Assembly: GCA_964019165.1 (NCBI GenBank)
Contig: OZ025269.1
Location: 13,206,422-13,270,421, forward strand
Direction: 5' to 3'
DNA: 64,000 bases
Source of the DNA: Mastigias papua
Lineage: Eukaryota; Cnidaria; Scyphozoa; Rhizostomeae; Mastigiidae
Shown here: positions 1 to 12,800 of the stretch, in pieces
Layout: the number at the start of each line of letters is the position of its first letter
Position numbering within the stretch: position 1 is the first letter of the stretch
Made by a program: the position numbers and the translations under genes
The notes under the pieces: generated by a model
What the model was told of the DNA's origin: nothing
The model's database searches: none
Seen by the model: only the letters and a program-made list of their open reading frames with translations

Positions 1-3000
1 CATCATCTTTCAAGCACATGAGTGGTCCACCACTATCCCCTCTGCAAGCATTAGTGAGACTGGACTTCCCAAAGCCGGTGCAAATAAAATCAGATTTTCC
101 ATGACATTTTGTATAGGATACGATTGGCAGCATGGCCTGCTGAAGCATATGGTGACTCCTTCCAGGGTGCTTTATGGATCCCCATCCTGAATAAAGAAGA
201 AAATGAAGTAAGATTCTTATTGATGTTACTTCTTTTTCATCATTTGTAACAGCTAGAAATGACAACTTTCAGGTCACCTTTGCTTCAAAATGGCTGCTTT
301 GAGTATAAATATACTTTTGAAAGGTTATAAGGACGCAGACGTAGGGATATAGAATAGTTATCTTGGAGAAGGGACTGGCTACACAATGTGGATTGTGGTG
401 AGCTATGCATAGGACTATTTCTTGTTAATAACGGTCTACCCTCACCTCAAATAAAGCCAATGCAAAAATAAAAATTCATTCGATGATCATTTTGAAATTG
501 TTTCGTTTTGAAATTGTTTGCTGAAATTGTATGTTATCAAGTTGGTTGTGGGAAAATGAACTTATCTTAAATTTAAAAGAAGGCAAAACGAAGATAATGA
601 TCTTTGGTACTAAAAATGTTTAAACCAACAAGAATGCCATATCAATGTAGAGTACAGATCGCAGCCAATCAACACCACCCACAGCTACAAATACTTGGGA
701 GTTTAACTTGATCAATCACTAAACATGAAAGAATACTTCAAAGGCATATGCAAAAAGGCCTCTACACTATACGCTTACTAAAAAGAATAAGGCCTTTATC
801 ACTGACTTTGCGATGTTGAGAATCTACCATACGCTAATAATCCCAATCATTCGTTACCGCTCCCTCACAAACTTCTATCATCAACCCTATCGGAAATCGT
901 TAATATTGTTACTTGACTCTCGTGTTGGCAAACTAACAAACAAAGACATACCATCAATCGGTAAAACCCTCCAGAACAAGATCCATGAAAGTCCCTAATA
1001 CGTTATGCAGGTCTCGTGTGAAAAGCAGTTATATCAACTGCTATACTTAAACCTTCTTAAATATTATCACTATTATTATATACTATACATTATGCACAAT
1101 TTTGTCGCTCCTATCACAGAAAAGATTATCTATTCTGTGCCCCTATTGTATCATGTCTAATGATTCTTTCCCATGTTTCCATTTTTCTTCTTCAAGTCCT
1201 CAATATTGAATCAAAATCTATTCTTGCATTGGTTCGAAAAATAGATCAGAAGTCTTGAGCTTCGCCTATAAGTGGTGCCACGGATGGGAGATACAGAACT
1301 AGTGCGAAGAAATGGTCGCAGTATTAAAGACCGAATCTATTCAATATGCAGTGCTAAAGCAGACGAAAGCAATGAGCATGATTCTACCATTAAGGAAAAT
1401 TATGCTGTTAGCAGAAGACTGTAGCATCTTAGACACAAAAATCACTGGATACATACAAAAATTAAATGATTATGGCCGACCGAGGTGATGATAAATTCTG
1501 TTGCTTTCGACCTGCCGAGCACGTAAGAAGGGTGAAGTAGCATTATGACAAGAAAGGCTGCTCCCATTAAACTTTTGTACAGTATAAAAGGTTTGTTTGT
1601 TTTATCAATCATGCTGTAAATATGCTGCATCCTTTTGCGCCGCATCGCTGCAAAGCTAAAACCATTCTGGTACATTGAAATGTTAAAAAATAAAAACTAC
1701 CTGCGAGATAGCACTTTCGTGATCCTATCTTTGGGCTGGAACCTTTTGGTGGAAGACAGATTGTTTGCACTCGTTTATTGATCTTTGCAGGAGATTTGAG
1801 TTTAATTAGAGCAATGTCATTCTGGATGTTATTTCGTCTGTAATTTGGATGGGGGATGATTTTTTCAACCGGTATTGTCTAAAAAGAGACTGAAGTCTAT
1901 GAGTTGCTGCTTCTCCGTGAATCAGTAAATTTGATTAAAGAATTATAATTCGTCAGAGAATTATCTGTAGGTCCTTTTGCCAGACTATGAAAAGTAAAGG
2001 ATTTTATACGACTGGCCAAGCGAATGGGAGAATACAAATAATGTCCATACAGCAGATCGAATATATATAAATTTATATAAAATGTAATATGCTGTAGTAA
2101 TCTAAACATTAACGATACTGATGCTTTTATTGGAATTGCAAATTATTGATTAGTACTTAAGTTCCTGTAAATGGAAATGGTCACAATCCATGAAGGATTG
2201 CTCTGTCTATCGATCTGTTATTTGAAATTTTGATAAAGCACTCTGCATATCCCAGTAGTGTCTCATATGTCGGGATTATGTCGTATTGCTGTATACATAC
2301 ATGGCAATTTGCTTATACCTGTTCAGCCCCATCCGTTTCGAGGTGATTATGCTCTCCAAGCCTGATAATCAGATTATTTGAATCTGCTCCTGTTCCAACA
2401 ACGCAATGACTTGCAGTTAAAACCCATCTTGGATTAAGAAGAGAACCACCACAGATATGTGAACGAGACAGCATGACAAGGGAAGCCATCCACGGCCAAG
2501 CTCCAGGTTTTGCATCATATCCCGAGATGATTCGCGATTGTGGCACATTTGATATGCCACATTCTCCAACATTTCCTTTCGTAAAAATAATCAAACTTTT
2601 TCGGAATTCAAAGAGATTATATTTAGATAAAGTTCTGCTAGTATGTTGCTTACATTACTGAACTTATGCCAACAATCAATTCAATGTCTATTCTCCTTGG
2701 AGCAAGTGTAAAAGCTACTTTCTATAGCGCAAAGATCTCTAGTTTCTCTTTTTTGAGGCATCAGGTGCTTTACAATATCTTTATCGTACTAGGCCTATAT
2801 ACTGATCTTTGAAATATGGACTTCTATTTGGAAAACTATTGAAACTATTCAGATAGACTTTAGATACCTCCACTTCCACTACCAGTAGTTCCGCAAAGTC
2901 CACAGGTTTTGGCACAGTTTCTTCTCATCCAGTCACTGAAATGTTCATCGCAATATCCATGCTGTTTGAACGTCTCGCAGCTTGAACTAACATCAGAGCA

Positions 3001-3002
3001 TT
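1..3002 (-). CDS. ShKT-domain trypsin-like serine protease (partial)
   Basis: Secreted chymotrypsin-fold (S1) protease with an N-terminal ShKT domain. Exons on the minus strand: 2868-3002, 2319-2575, 1701-1878 and 186-1 (continues off the window). The first visible exon encodes a six-cysteine ShKT module ending in CAKTCGLCG, then a Gly/Ser linker. The next carries a light-chain cysteine (ECGIS), the activation site R|IISG and the catalytic His in LTASHC. The third carries the catalytic Asp in NDIALIKL and the cysteine (TICLP) expected to pair with the light chain. The fourth carries the catalytic Ser in RGDSGGP. Frame is kept at every junction (phases 1, 0, 1). The residue six before the catalytic Ser is Asn, not the Asp of trypsins, so primary specificity is uncertain. 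The signal-peptide exon was not found. ShKT-protease fusions are common in cnidarians and worms, and the ShKT domain alone does not make it a toxin. Confidence 0.85.
541..1000 (+). mobile_element. LINE reverse-transcriptase fragment in protease intron
   Basis: Conceptual translation, with several stops and frame changes, gives the region just after the RT catalytic core: an [20 protein letters not shown] segment, then a SYKYLGV-like segment and [11 protein letters not shown]. The same block occurs in the LINE copy near 30.1 kb (SKLIINLSKGKAEALLFGT). It lies in the protease intron between the exons ending at 1701 and starting at 186, on the opposite strand, and cannot code. Confidence 0.6.
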
Positions 3003-5286
3003 CTTAAAGGGAATTTCACTTCTAAGACAATTTTGTTGGATTTCTGAAGTTTATTGCAAAGCTTTCTAATTTGATGTTGTACATTCTCGTTTAGGGGAAA
3101 TGATTAAAAATATTTGCAGTTAATAATTTTTACTGTTAATGTTTTCTATGCAAATAGATAGAGCATTCAGAGAGTTTCTTTGAGGCAAAATTATTAATCA
3201 GTTTATGGGTTTTGAGAAATGCATCTTTAGCAAAATATCCTAAAAAAGTCTATTGACAGCTACGACAGTTCTGAACATATACTTTCAACTAAAACGTAAA
3301 GGTTAGTCCCATATACGATTTCGTACGTTGGGGAGTAACTGTTAGAGAGGACACTTATCCTGAGCCGCCTGCATAGTGAGGTAGGGTGGCCAGTACCTTC
3401 CTCGATACTTTAGCTTTCCTAATGTTGCCACCATGTACCCATCTGCTGCTGGGTGGACAGTGAGCAAGCATCCCAACTATGATACGAGGGTTTTGCTCTC
3501 CAGTCAACACTTGGTGGCCACTTGGTCACTTTCCCATGTATACTTTCAACTAAAAGCCCATTAAAATCAACGACCTAGGCAGCAGTGATACTTCAATGTT
3601 TTCATTAGGGTGCTGGGGTGCGACAGACAAATGCCTAACGAAAGGGCTTAGCTTCCTTGATGTCGTGACCAAAAAGAATGACCCTGCCATAAAGGTGGAC
3701 TGTGAAACATTTATTCTGTTCATTCCCATGGACGTAATACTAGTCTAGTCCAAAAAGCAGCATTAAAAGAGCGAGTTAAATAAAATTTTAAAAATTGCCC
3801 AATTAATATACAGGGCAGCCAAAAATTTACTGTTTTTAATAGTAGGAGATGTTGCACACTCATGTCCCCCCTAGTTTTGCACAGGAATCTAGAAAGCCAT
3901 GATAGCTAGGATGCTTTTGTCAAAGATTAGCTCCTTAAGCTTTGCTTTAAGCCGTAGAACTGAAGGGATTTATAGTCAATATATGTTGAGTAAATAGCAT
4001 TTATCTAATCAATGCTGTAGAAGATGAAAATAGGATAGATTAACATACCATTTGAAAATGCCGAAAAAAACTGCAATGAAAGTAGTACAAAGTAGAGCCA
4101 GATCATGTTCATATTCGTTCCTGGTCAACCAAAGTAGATAAACGAACCTACTGTATTCACGGTTGCATTTAAAATAGGTTCTCGAGGGGCACTTTAAATC
4201 TCTTCGTTAAAGCTGCAACATCTCTATAAGTTTGATATCAATCAAAATTTAAGACAACAAACTCTTGTCCTTTTCATGATACAGCTTCTTCTTTCCACAG
4301 CATTTTGAATAACCTCACTTCATTATCCTTAAAAACACATGTATTTGCACTATTTCTACATCTACACAGTTCTTCCAGACTCAAGAAAGTGAGTCTGATT
4401 CATAACTACTCCTAGGCGCCTATTTGCCGGAGGAGTCGGAATCAACCGGGGAACTGGAATTTTCTGGAATTTCAATTTGTGGGGAGGCTCCGATTTATGG
4501 AATCACGTAAATAAATTAATTTAAAAAGCTGTCTCGCTTTCTCCGTTAAGCGGCAAAACTCCTTATTAATTATGACTTCAGTATTTCGGTACAGCAAGTA
4601 ACAAATAAGTACGATCGGCTTTAGCAATATCAACAGAACACTTTTGTAGCTATGAAAACAGAGCCTAATGTAGCAGCCAGCTCAGCAAACAATTTACAAC
4701 TGTCAGTTAAGACATTTCATAATGCAAACAGATCTTTCCAAAAGGCATTATTCATTGTTCAGTTACCTTTCTCACCAAGTCAACTCTCAATAGAAATGAG
4801 GGGGTGGGACTGGAGAAATTTTCAAAAACTACTTATCGGGGAGTACGGCAATTAGGTACCAAAGAGTACTTACTGTCAAGCCCTCCTATGGTTCAGTCTA
4901 CTACAGATTTATCATCAGCTTCTAGTAAGGAATCCCTGCTTGTAAAGAATGAATCTGCCAACTCCGTGTAGTCCTTAATTTTACTATCACTTCTCGAGTT
5001 GTGTTATTATTGGATGGTTACTTATTTTGGGATCATTGCCTACTGTATTCTTTTTGAACCTCTGATAAATGTTGCCAAGTAACAATGATATGAAGCAATT
5101 CACTTCGAAGGTGGAAAACGTAGCATTTTGATAAACATTAAAACCAGAACGGTAACAAGAACAGAAGTTATTATTTCTCTATAACAGAATTAATATTCTA
5201 GGTTGACAAATGAAGGAATCAGTTCACACCTCATATCCTTGATACAATCAAAGGTACTAATTTTTGTGATTTCTAAACATAACAAC
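3003..5286. other. Intergenic or upstream intron, no gene recognised
   Basis: The missing 5' exon(s) of the protease should lie here or beyond, but I could not identify one. Open frames are short and lack family motifs. The block 3330-3540 looks repeat-like: its string aggtagggtggccagt (3380-3395) recurs near 27,003 with similar flanking bases, suggesting a dispersed element that I cannot name. Confidence 0.4.
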
Positions 5287-5903
5287 ACGTGAAACTCAAT
5301 TTCTAAACATAACAACCATTAAAAATATTATTTTAAATGGAGACAATGAAGGTAAATGATTGGTAATAGTTAATGGCAAGATATGGCCATTCCATGCAGT
5401 GTTTAGTGTTTTAGTGTGTCATGAACACTTCTTGCTGCTATGCCATTCCTTCGAGGAAAATAGAAGAAATCTCCTCGCCGGTGTCAATGATATACTCAAA
5501 GCCCATGGAAAAGCCGGAGGTTTAAATGAGAATATACTGCAAATCCTCCTATATGGTGATAAAGATTTGCCATAGGAAGCAAACAAGCTAATTTTGAATT
5601 TGACTATAAAATATCTGTATGAAACTAAACGCTTTGACTAAAGACTACGCATGTCTCTTCATAGGCCAACAACATACCTCTTCTGGAAATGTATAAGTAT
5701 CTGTAATTCCCCTATGTGTTTATGGTAGCTTTTACTTTTTAATCGAATTACCATACCTTGCAATTAACGTGAAACTCAATTTTTAAACATAACAACCATT
5801 AAAAATATTATTTTAAATGGAGACAATGAAGGTAAATGACTGGTAATAGTTAATGGCAAGATATGGCCATTCCATGCAGTGTTTAGTGTTTTAGTGTGTC
5901 ATG
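5287..5903 (+). mobile_element. LINE 3' fragment between 137-bp direct repeats
   Basis: Positions 5287-5423 and 5767-5903 are direct repeats of 137 bp with two mismatches, offset by exactly 480 bp. The 343 bp between them translate to the C-terminal end of a LINE polyprotein (EHFLLLCHSFEENRR, then ILQILLYGDKDLP, a stop, and KYLYETKRFD). This resembles the cysteine-containing tail of many animal non-LTR polymerases. Either the insertion generated an unusually long target duplication or the locus was later duplicated unequally. Confidence 0.6.
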
Positions 5904-6882
5904 GCCCGGGGTAGTCATAGTTATTGTTCCCCGGGGTATCGTTCTTATCATGTATGTAATGTAGCTTATAAGTAATAGTAGTAAGTAATTTTGTCATGTA
6001 AATTTTTAATGGCATAAAAAAAATTTTGTGGTGTTTTGAGACATAATTACTAAAGGTAGAAAGAAAACTCGAGAATGCTACTTTGGAGACTTCTGTAGAT
6101 TATATTCATTACAATTTTTGAATCGTGGAGCAATAGTAACCACCAGATATACCGGAAATCGAATGCAGCTTTCTTTGACTGTAATATAACTGATAAACAT
6201 TTATCAATTCTTGATGAAAACTGCAACCCTGAAACAACAGTTGCATATTGATCTGTTATTTTCTTATTTTCAAAATACTTATTTGTGATTACAGCATTGA
6301 CTTCAGGTGCAACTGCAATACAGAAATAACTGCCTTCCTTTTCCTTCCCTGAATCTTACAACTTATCTTGCTTCAAATCTAACATCAACAAACTTGATCC
6401 TATTTCCCTATCTACCTAACTTTACTTTTCTTTCATTGTCGGGGCATTGTTATAGGCTACATGGGCTTTTCCCGACATTACTTACTAAATAAAAGATGTC
6501 AACATTTTGCTACGAAGTTCCTCAAATTGGATTTACTTATTGAATGTTGCACTTGTGTACTGCATGCTAACGTAACATAAGCAGAAAACATTACAGTATA
6601 TTATGCATTTGGTTACATATGTCTAACGAAAAGCTCCTCAACAGTTCATTTATAACAACTGCTCAAATGTGGCGAGCATTTATGCGCTGAAGGAGATACG
6701 ACTTGTGTGTTTGTCCAAACTCGGTCTCCAGCTAACAGTATCCAAAAATATAGCAACTGACGAAAACGAGGCAATTCCAGTATGGAGGCAATATTTATAT
6801 GGTTATATGGCCTTGGTAACGCCGTGTCAGTAAAGAGGTATATTCAAATTTGCTTGTAATCCGGCATTGAAACGTATTAGAA
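5904..6882. other. Intergenic, upstream of the PPP1R36-like gene
   Basis: No gene seen. A small GC-rich inverted repeat (CCCGGGG at 5905-5911 and CCCCGGGG near 5930) follows the second 137-bp repeat. The following AT-rich stretch could be a LINE 3' UTR. The promoter of the downstream gene should lie in the last few hundred bases, but I see no distinct TATA box or other element. Confidence 0.35.
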
Positions 6883-9800
6883 ATGGCTCGACTTGGCGTA
6901 GATGCTGTTGAAGAGGAGGCAAGTATTTCATGATATGAAAGGCAACCTCGACAGAGGGAGTGACTTTTGAGTGGATGTAGTGCTTATTTAATTCGCACCT
7001 TCAGCGGTGAGCTGACTTCGCCATCGGGTATACCAGACAATATTTCAGACCTATATAGCGAAAATTAAGATTGCAAATAAGTCAAGCTAACTTGATTTAC
7101 ATATAAGGCATTATTCCTTGAAGCTGAAAAATGTGCTGGGTTCGCTTTTTCCCTTTCAAATGCTGCCTTTTCAGAAGACGTTGCTTCGAAGTTAGATCAA
7201 TCGTTCAGAGTATGGGTTCTAGCCTAGCTCCAAGAACGGATCGCCAGTAGGATCACTTTGCCACATGCACACTTATAATGCCACTGATGCAGGCCAGTAA
7301 TAGAGATCAAAGGACAATTTCAGAACCTTGATAACTAATTGTTGATAGAAAAGTGCAAATAATTCGTATCACATTTTATTTTCAGAAATTATAGACGACA
7401 CCATCGGCAGTAATCATTGGGCTCCTCAGTGACATACTTTGCAGACTAGAGTCCTTAACAAATCTTTGATATTAAAAACTTTAGTTGGCATATAACATTG
7501 CACTGCAGACTAGTCAATTTTTCATTGTTAAGAAGTAATCTATGACCTGGATTCAAATACATGTTTCGAATATAAAAATATTGCAGGGCAAAAATTTATG
7601 GCTTATTCAACTAAATTCTAATTTTTTATTATTTTTCTTTCAGTTTCCAGATGTTTTGCCAAATCCCGGCTCATTGGCAAAACAGTGGGTTTGGAATTCT
7701 GAGAGTAACACCCTGGAGCAAATGAGGTAGCAACGATAAAGATACCTTATCATATTTCTATTTGGATTTTTACAAAACTTTCCTATATATTTCGATAATG
7801 TTTATTATTTATCAAACGTCTCTGCTGCCATATGAGAGTTTATGAAGACAGCTTTTCAGAGGCTATACCAATTCATGGGGTCAAAATTCTTTTATTGATT
7901 ATATGCTGTGGAATTTATTCACAACAAATGAATGCATGTATGATATCAAGATGTCCATTTTTGAACTATTGAAAAATATTTTGAATACATTAAAGGTAAT
8001 TTGAGCACATTTAAGGTAATTTGAACATTAATTGATATTGACTATATACTAAACAGTTAACAAATTATATTTTTTTCTATATGAGAATTCATAAATTCCA
8101 ATTCTTTTATGCATTTGAGAATATGTTGTTATCTCATCTTATAGACATGCCATTGAAAATGAAATGTGTTATGATATGGTATTTCTTGTATCTAATTGCA
8201 GCACTGGAGTCAACTTGGGAGGAGAGAGGAATAATATGAATCTTTCAAAAAGACAGAAGAGCAAGGCAGTTAACAGTGTCAGATTTTCTAACATGCAGAA
8301 GATAAATCAAAAGTATGCTGTTGATACCCAATAGCATTGCATCAATGACTCTTTTAGTTTCTTAAGTAATCAAGGCTGTTATTCATATTGCAGCACTGTT
8401 ATGTGGATTATTGTTTGAGCTATGAGACCTGGCAGTCATAGAAGCTAAGTGATAAACTGAAATATCTTGGTTTCTGGAAATAATATGCAAAGCTAAATTT
8501 ACATATCAGTTGCAAAGCCTTTGGTAGACCAATCATTTGTTAAAAAGAAAATATATTCAGTTGTCACATGTTACAAAGATCTCTCTTATGTTTCCCCTAC
8601 TTGCCCATTTTACAGAATGACAAAGATGAACCCTAATGTCCTTGGTATCAGGCTGAAGAATGCCACCTCACCAAGACCAAGTACCAAAGTCAATCGCAAT
8701 GAAAACAGACTAATAACTCTTGCTGATGTCAAAGGTATGTTAATTGATGTTACTTGCGGACTAACTTCTCTTTGTACAGCTAAGTAAATATACAAAGTTT
8801 AGCTAAATAAATGGGCAAAATTTACCAGCTTTACTCCTGCTGGGTATTAATGGTGAAGATCAATAAATACCTTCAATCATTCATTCCAACATTTCTTTTT
8901 ATACCTTTGCTAGTTAAAGCTTGACCTGCACTTTTTATTTGCTGCCAACAGATTTCAGTACCTTACTGAGATTATGTAAATTACTGTTTCATCAATCAGG
9001 GGCTTCATTCATACCAAGGGTTGTGGTAAATTTTAACTTGGAGAGCTGATAGCTTCATCTAGTTATGTAGGAGGATCCGCTATGGTTTGGTCTAATGCAA
9101 GAGAAAATTATTATAGTTTTACCCCCCTGGAATTGCTGAAAGGCATCTGAGTGCTCAGATGTGAATTCATCAAGCATCTGTAATGAGAAGCAAAACAGAG
9201 GAAAAACAAGCTTAGTGTTAGAATAGTTGGGGCTGAGGTACCTCTGCTCCCAGGTGGTGCCTTGCCTGTTTGTGTAATTACCTTCATGCTTTGCAGTATA
9301 AATTTCCCATTTGAAATTGAAGCTTAGAGTTGGATCAGATTGATTGCCCCTTATTATTTTAATTATAGCATTTGTTAACTGTATTATTTGAAAGTTTGTT
9401 ATAAGTAGATGTTTATGGCAGATAGGATTCTGGACCACACTCAGCAACAGCTAGAAATTTTTAAAGATATTTCACCCATTACTGGTTTAAGTGATAAGAA
9501 AAATAGTAGGTATTTTTCTGTTTTTCCTATTCTTTCTTTTTCAGGTGTTGCTTATGATCTACTCTCAGATGAAGTTTCTGATGTTCCAATTTCTTTTCGT
9601 GAATATGTGATGTAGGTCAATTTTGACAATTTATTCAGTTGTGGGTTAGGGTGCAATTTGTGCAATATGCAATGAATGAGAAATCTACCTTGAACAGTCA
9701 ATATCAGTTGAATTTTTTCTAAGTAGCTTATAATGGGCACAAACATTCTCAATGGCTTGTTAAGTTCTTTCAAAGTTTTCTCCTAAGTATAGCAATATCC

Positions 9801-12800
9801 TTGTCAAAACTAGACAACGTTTTTGCAGGATCATTGCATAGCTTTATAAGCTCAAAATGTGCTTCATTATCTTGTATCCATAACAGAACTTCCAACTTTG
9901 CAACCACAAAGCCATGGGATCTCAAAAGTTTATTGGGAAATCCCTATGACTGAAATCCCAGACTGTGAAATTCAGAGATTGTATTGAAAGCTCTGCATTC
10001 TATGAAATGTGCCAAAAATCAATAAGTCCTTGTTAGAAATTATATACTGTATGTAAAGGAAGCATATAGATCAACCCATTTTATTGCTACAGCTGGACAT
10101 TGGTTCCTTGGGATACAGTGACCACATTTTTAAGTAGCAATGTGTATACCTCTGAGTTTACTTCTGAAGTTTTGCCATTTCTTATACATTTACATGTGCT
10201 TGGACCTTGGGTAAGAGAATTTGGCCCAAAGCCACATGATACAGAGGTATTTGTGTAGTCTACATACTTATGTAATTCCTAGTATGAGGAATAACCAAAA
10301 ATAGAGTAGTTTACACAAAATTAAGTGTTATCTGTGGAAACTCTACAACAGTTCATTAACATTGTCACCAGGGACACCTGCACAGAAAAGGGCTAGGGGG
10401 CAAAATTTGTCCACAGAACACCAAAGATAATACTCAATTGCAAGGGGTATAAATGTGAAGTTTTGAAGCTAGACTATAGGGTCATGAAATCGAATCTGAA
10501 GCTCTGAGCCTAATAGACAAACCATTGGCATTGGAAGTTTTGCCTTAATAGCCATATCTCTCTAAGATCTTGCTTTTTGTTTTAGAACTTCTTGTTGTTA
10601 ATTTTAGGTTACTATACTGGGTTCATGCTAGTCCACATCATTCTAATGCTGAGAGGATATGTAATATGATGTAATCTTGCTTATTTTCAGGCACAATAAG
10701 TTAGTGTATTGGCCTAGTACTTTGCTGTGGCAATGCACAAAGAGAAAAATACACCTGTTTGCTAAAAAGGCAACTCAGAAAGCTCCGCATCAATTTAAGA
10801 GCTGTGCCCATCAATAAGCCCCATTGACATATAATCCTCAAGACATTTTGTAAAAACCAAAGTAGCACGTTCATTGTTATAACCTATTGTTAGCGGCACA
10901 AAGGATAGCCGGATTCCATATTGTACACAAGTCATTACTGTGAATAGTATCAGGACAGTCTGATGTTTATGACCATCTACCTTTGTTATATATCTTTTGC
11001 TAAAGCTCATTCTTCTTCTAGGACTGAACAATTTGATAATTTCTTGATGACATTGCTGTACTATTTTGAGGCATATTTTGAGCGTCATCACCTTGAAAAC
11101 AAACCAAGGCCTATGGCGACGTATGTATTCCTTTGCCGTTATTTCATATCAGTTTATGACTGGTGTGTTTATATTCAGCAATGTAGAAATGCTTATTCTG
11201 AAAATTCCCAAAAGCAAAGTACTTTTGCATCTTACAACAAAGTTATTGCAATATATCATCACCTTATCATATTGGCCAACACCCACGGATCTGCCGCGAG
11301 ACTCACAGATGGTAAAGTGTATTAGTCTCATGTTGTCACGGGTGTTGTTGGATATCTCGCGGATAAATATAGCCTCCAACCAGTTCACCTCCAAGCAACT
11401 TTTAGGTTTTAAGTAAACCATTATCATCTGTCAAAAACAATATTATTTGTTTTGGGATTGCATATGGAACTGCTAGAAGTGGTATTTTGTTAGCCTATTA
11501 TAGTAAACGAAACACCAAGAAACTGAAAAATTCTAAATTGAGATAATTTTGATTTGTGACTTTTGATTAAATGTATTTTGCTTGTCACAAGCTCCCTACC
11601 CATTTTTCAGCCCAAAGTTTTAAATTTGATTACGATGTTTGACCAATCAAAGTTCAAATTTAGCCTCATTCAAATCACTCAGTTACAGCCGAATTCTCTC
11701 CTGAAGAGGTGGTGTCAATTGACTTGTTATCTATATAATACTAGTGATTAGTGCGATAATGGCATTATGGGTTGAAGGTCGTTTTTGGTTTTCTTGAATA
11801 ATCAGTGTATTCCACTAATGACTCCTTTGAAATCTGCAATGATACTAGAATACTAGAATACTTCTCACTGATAAATTTGCATGGGCATCAGCTCGATTTG
11901 TTGTGACATAATCAATAGTTTTATATATTTTTCGGTGCCAGTTTAATTGCTATTCTATTTGCTTTCAGAGAGCCTAGTGCTGCAGAAAAGCAGGCAATGT
12001 CCTCAGCTATTGGCAAACAGACAGCTGCTCAAAAGCTGCTTGCCAGCAAATACTGCGCTTTGATTTTGGGTTTGGGTATACAGGAACAACATCATATGGC
12101 CTGTGGAAGGTAGGCAGCATCTGTTGATGATTACGAATTTTATCAACTTCTGCAAATTTTCCACTACAGAAATGGCCACTTTGCATCTCTATATGTAACT
12201 GTTTGTACCGTAGTTTTATTCTGTCAAGACGTAAGTCTAAGTTCTCTTTATACTCTTTATATGCGAGAAAAACTTGACTTTTTATATCAATTATGATTTG
12301 ATTTCCCACTTCGTTCAGGATACCATTTTATAGCTAACTTCCGTTAGAAAGTAATGATTTCCTAGCTCTATGAAACCCTTGGCCTATATCCTGAAACTTT
12401 GATCAATTTTTGCCAAGCAATTTCTTCCTTCTCCCAACTGCGAATGCCTACAGGAAAATGCGTGCATAGTTTGATTGTGAAAGGCTAGGTTTATCCTTTG
12501 TCCGAGGTACTAATTCTCTATGCTTTACTCTATTATATTAATATGTATGAGTTCCTTTTGCTTTGTATGTTACCAAACATATATCATTACTTTTCTGTAG
12601 ACAAAGAAACTCCTACACTCGGAAAGATAGATCTTTATACGAGGTATGGGAAAACGTCTTGATAAGAAGAACTTTATAGATCTTTAGCAGAAGCCAGTCC
12701 GAATTCATTTGCTTCTATTTAGTAATTGATTTGGCTTTAGAGTATGTGCTCCTTACACTTGATATATTCATTTATTTACGTCTAGTCATATTCAAAATGT

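Noticed and set aside
9055..9447. 130-residue minus-strand frame
   Set aside because: Lies in an intron of the PPP1R36-like gene on the opposite strand, with no motif.
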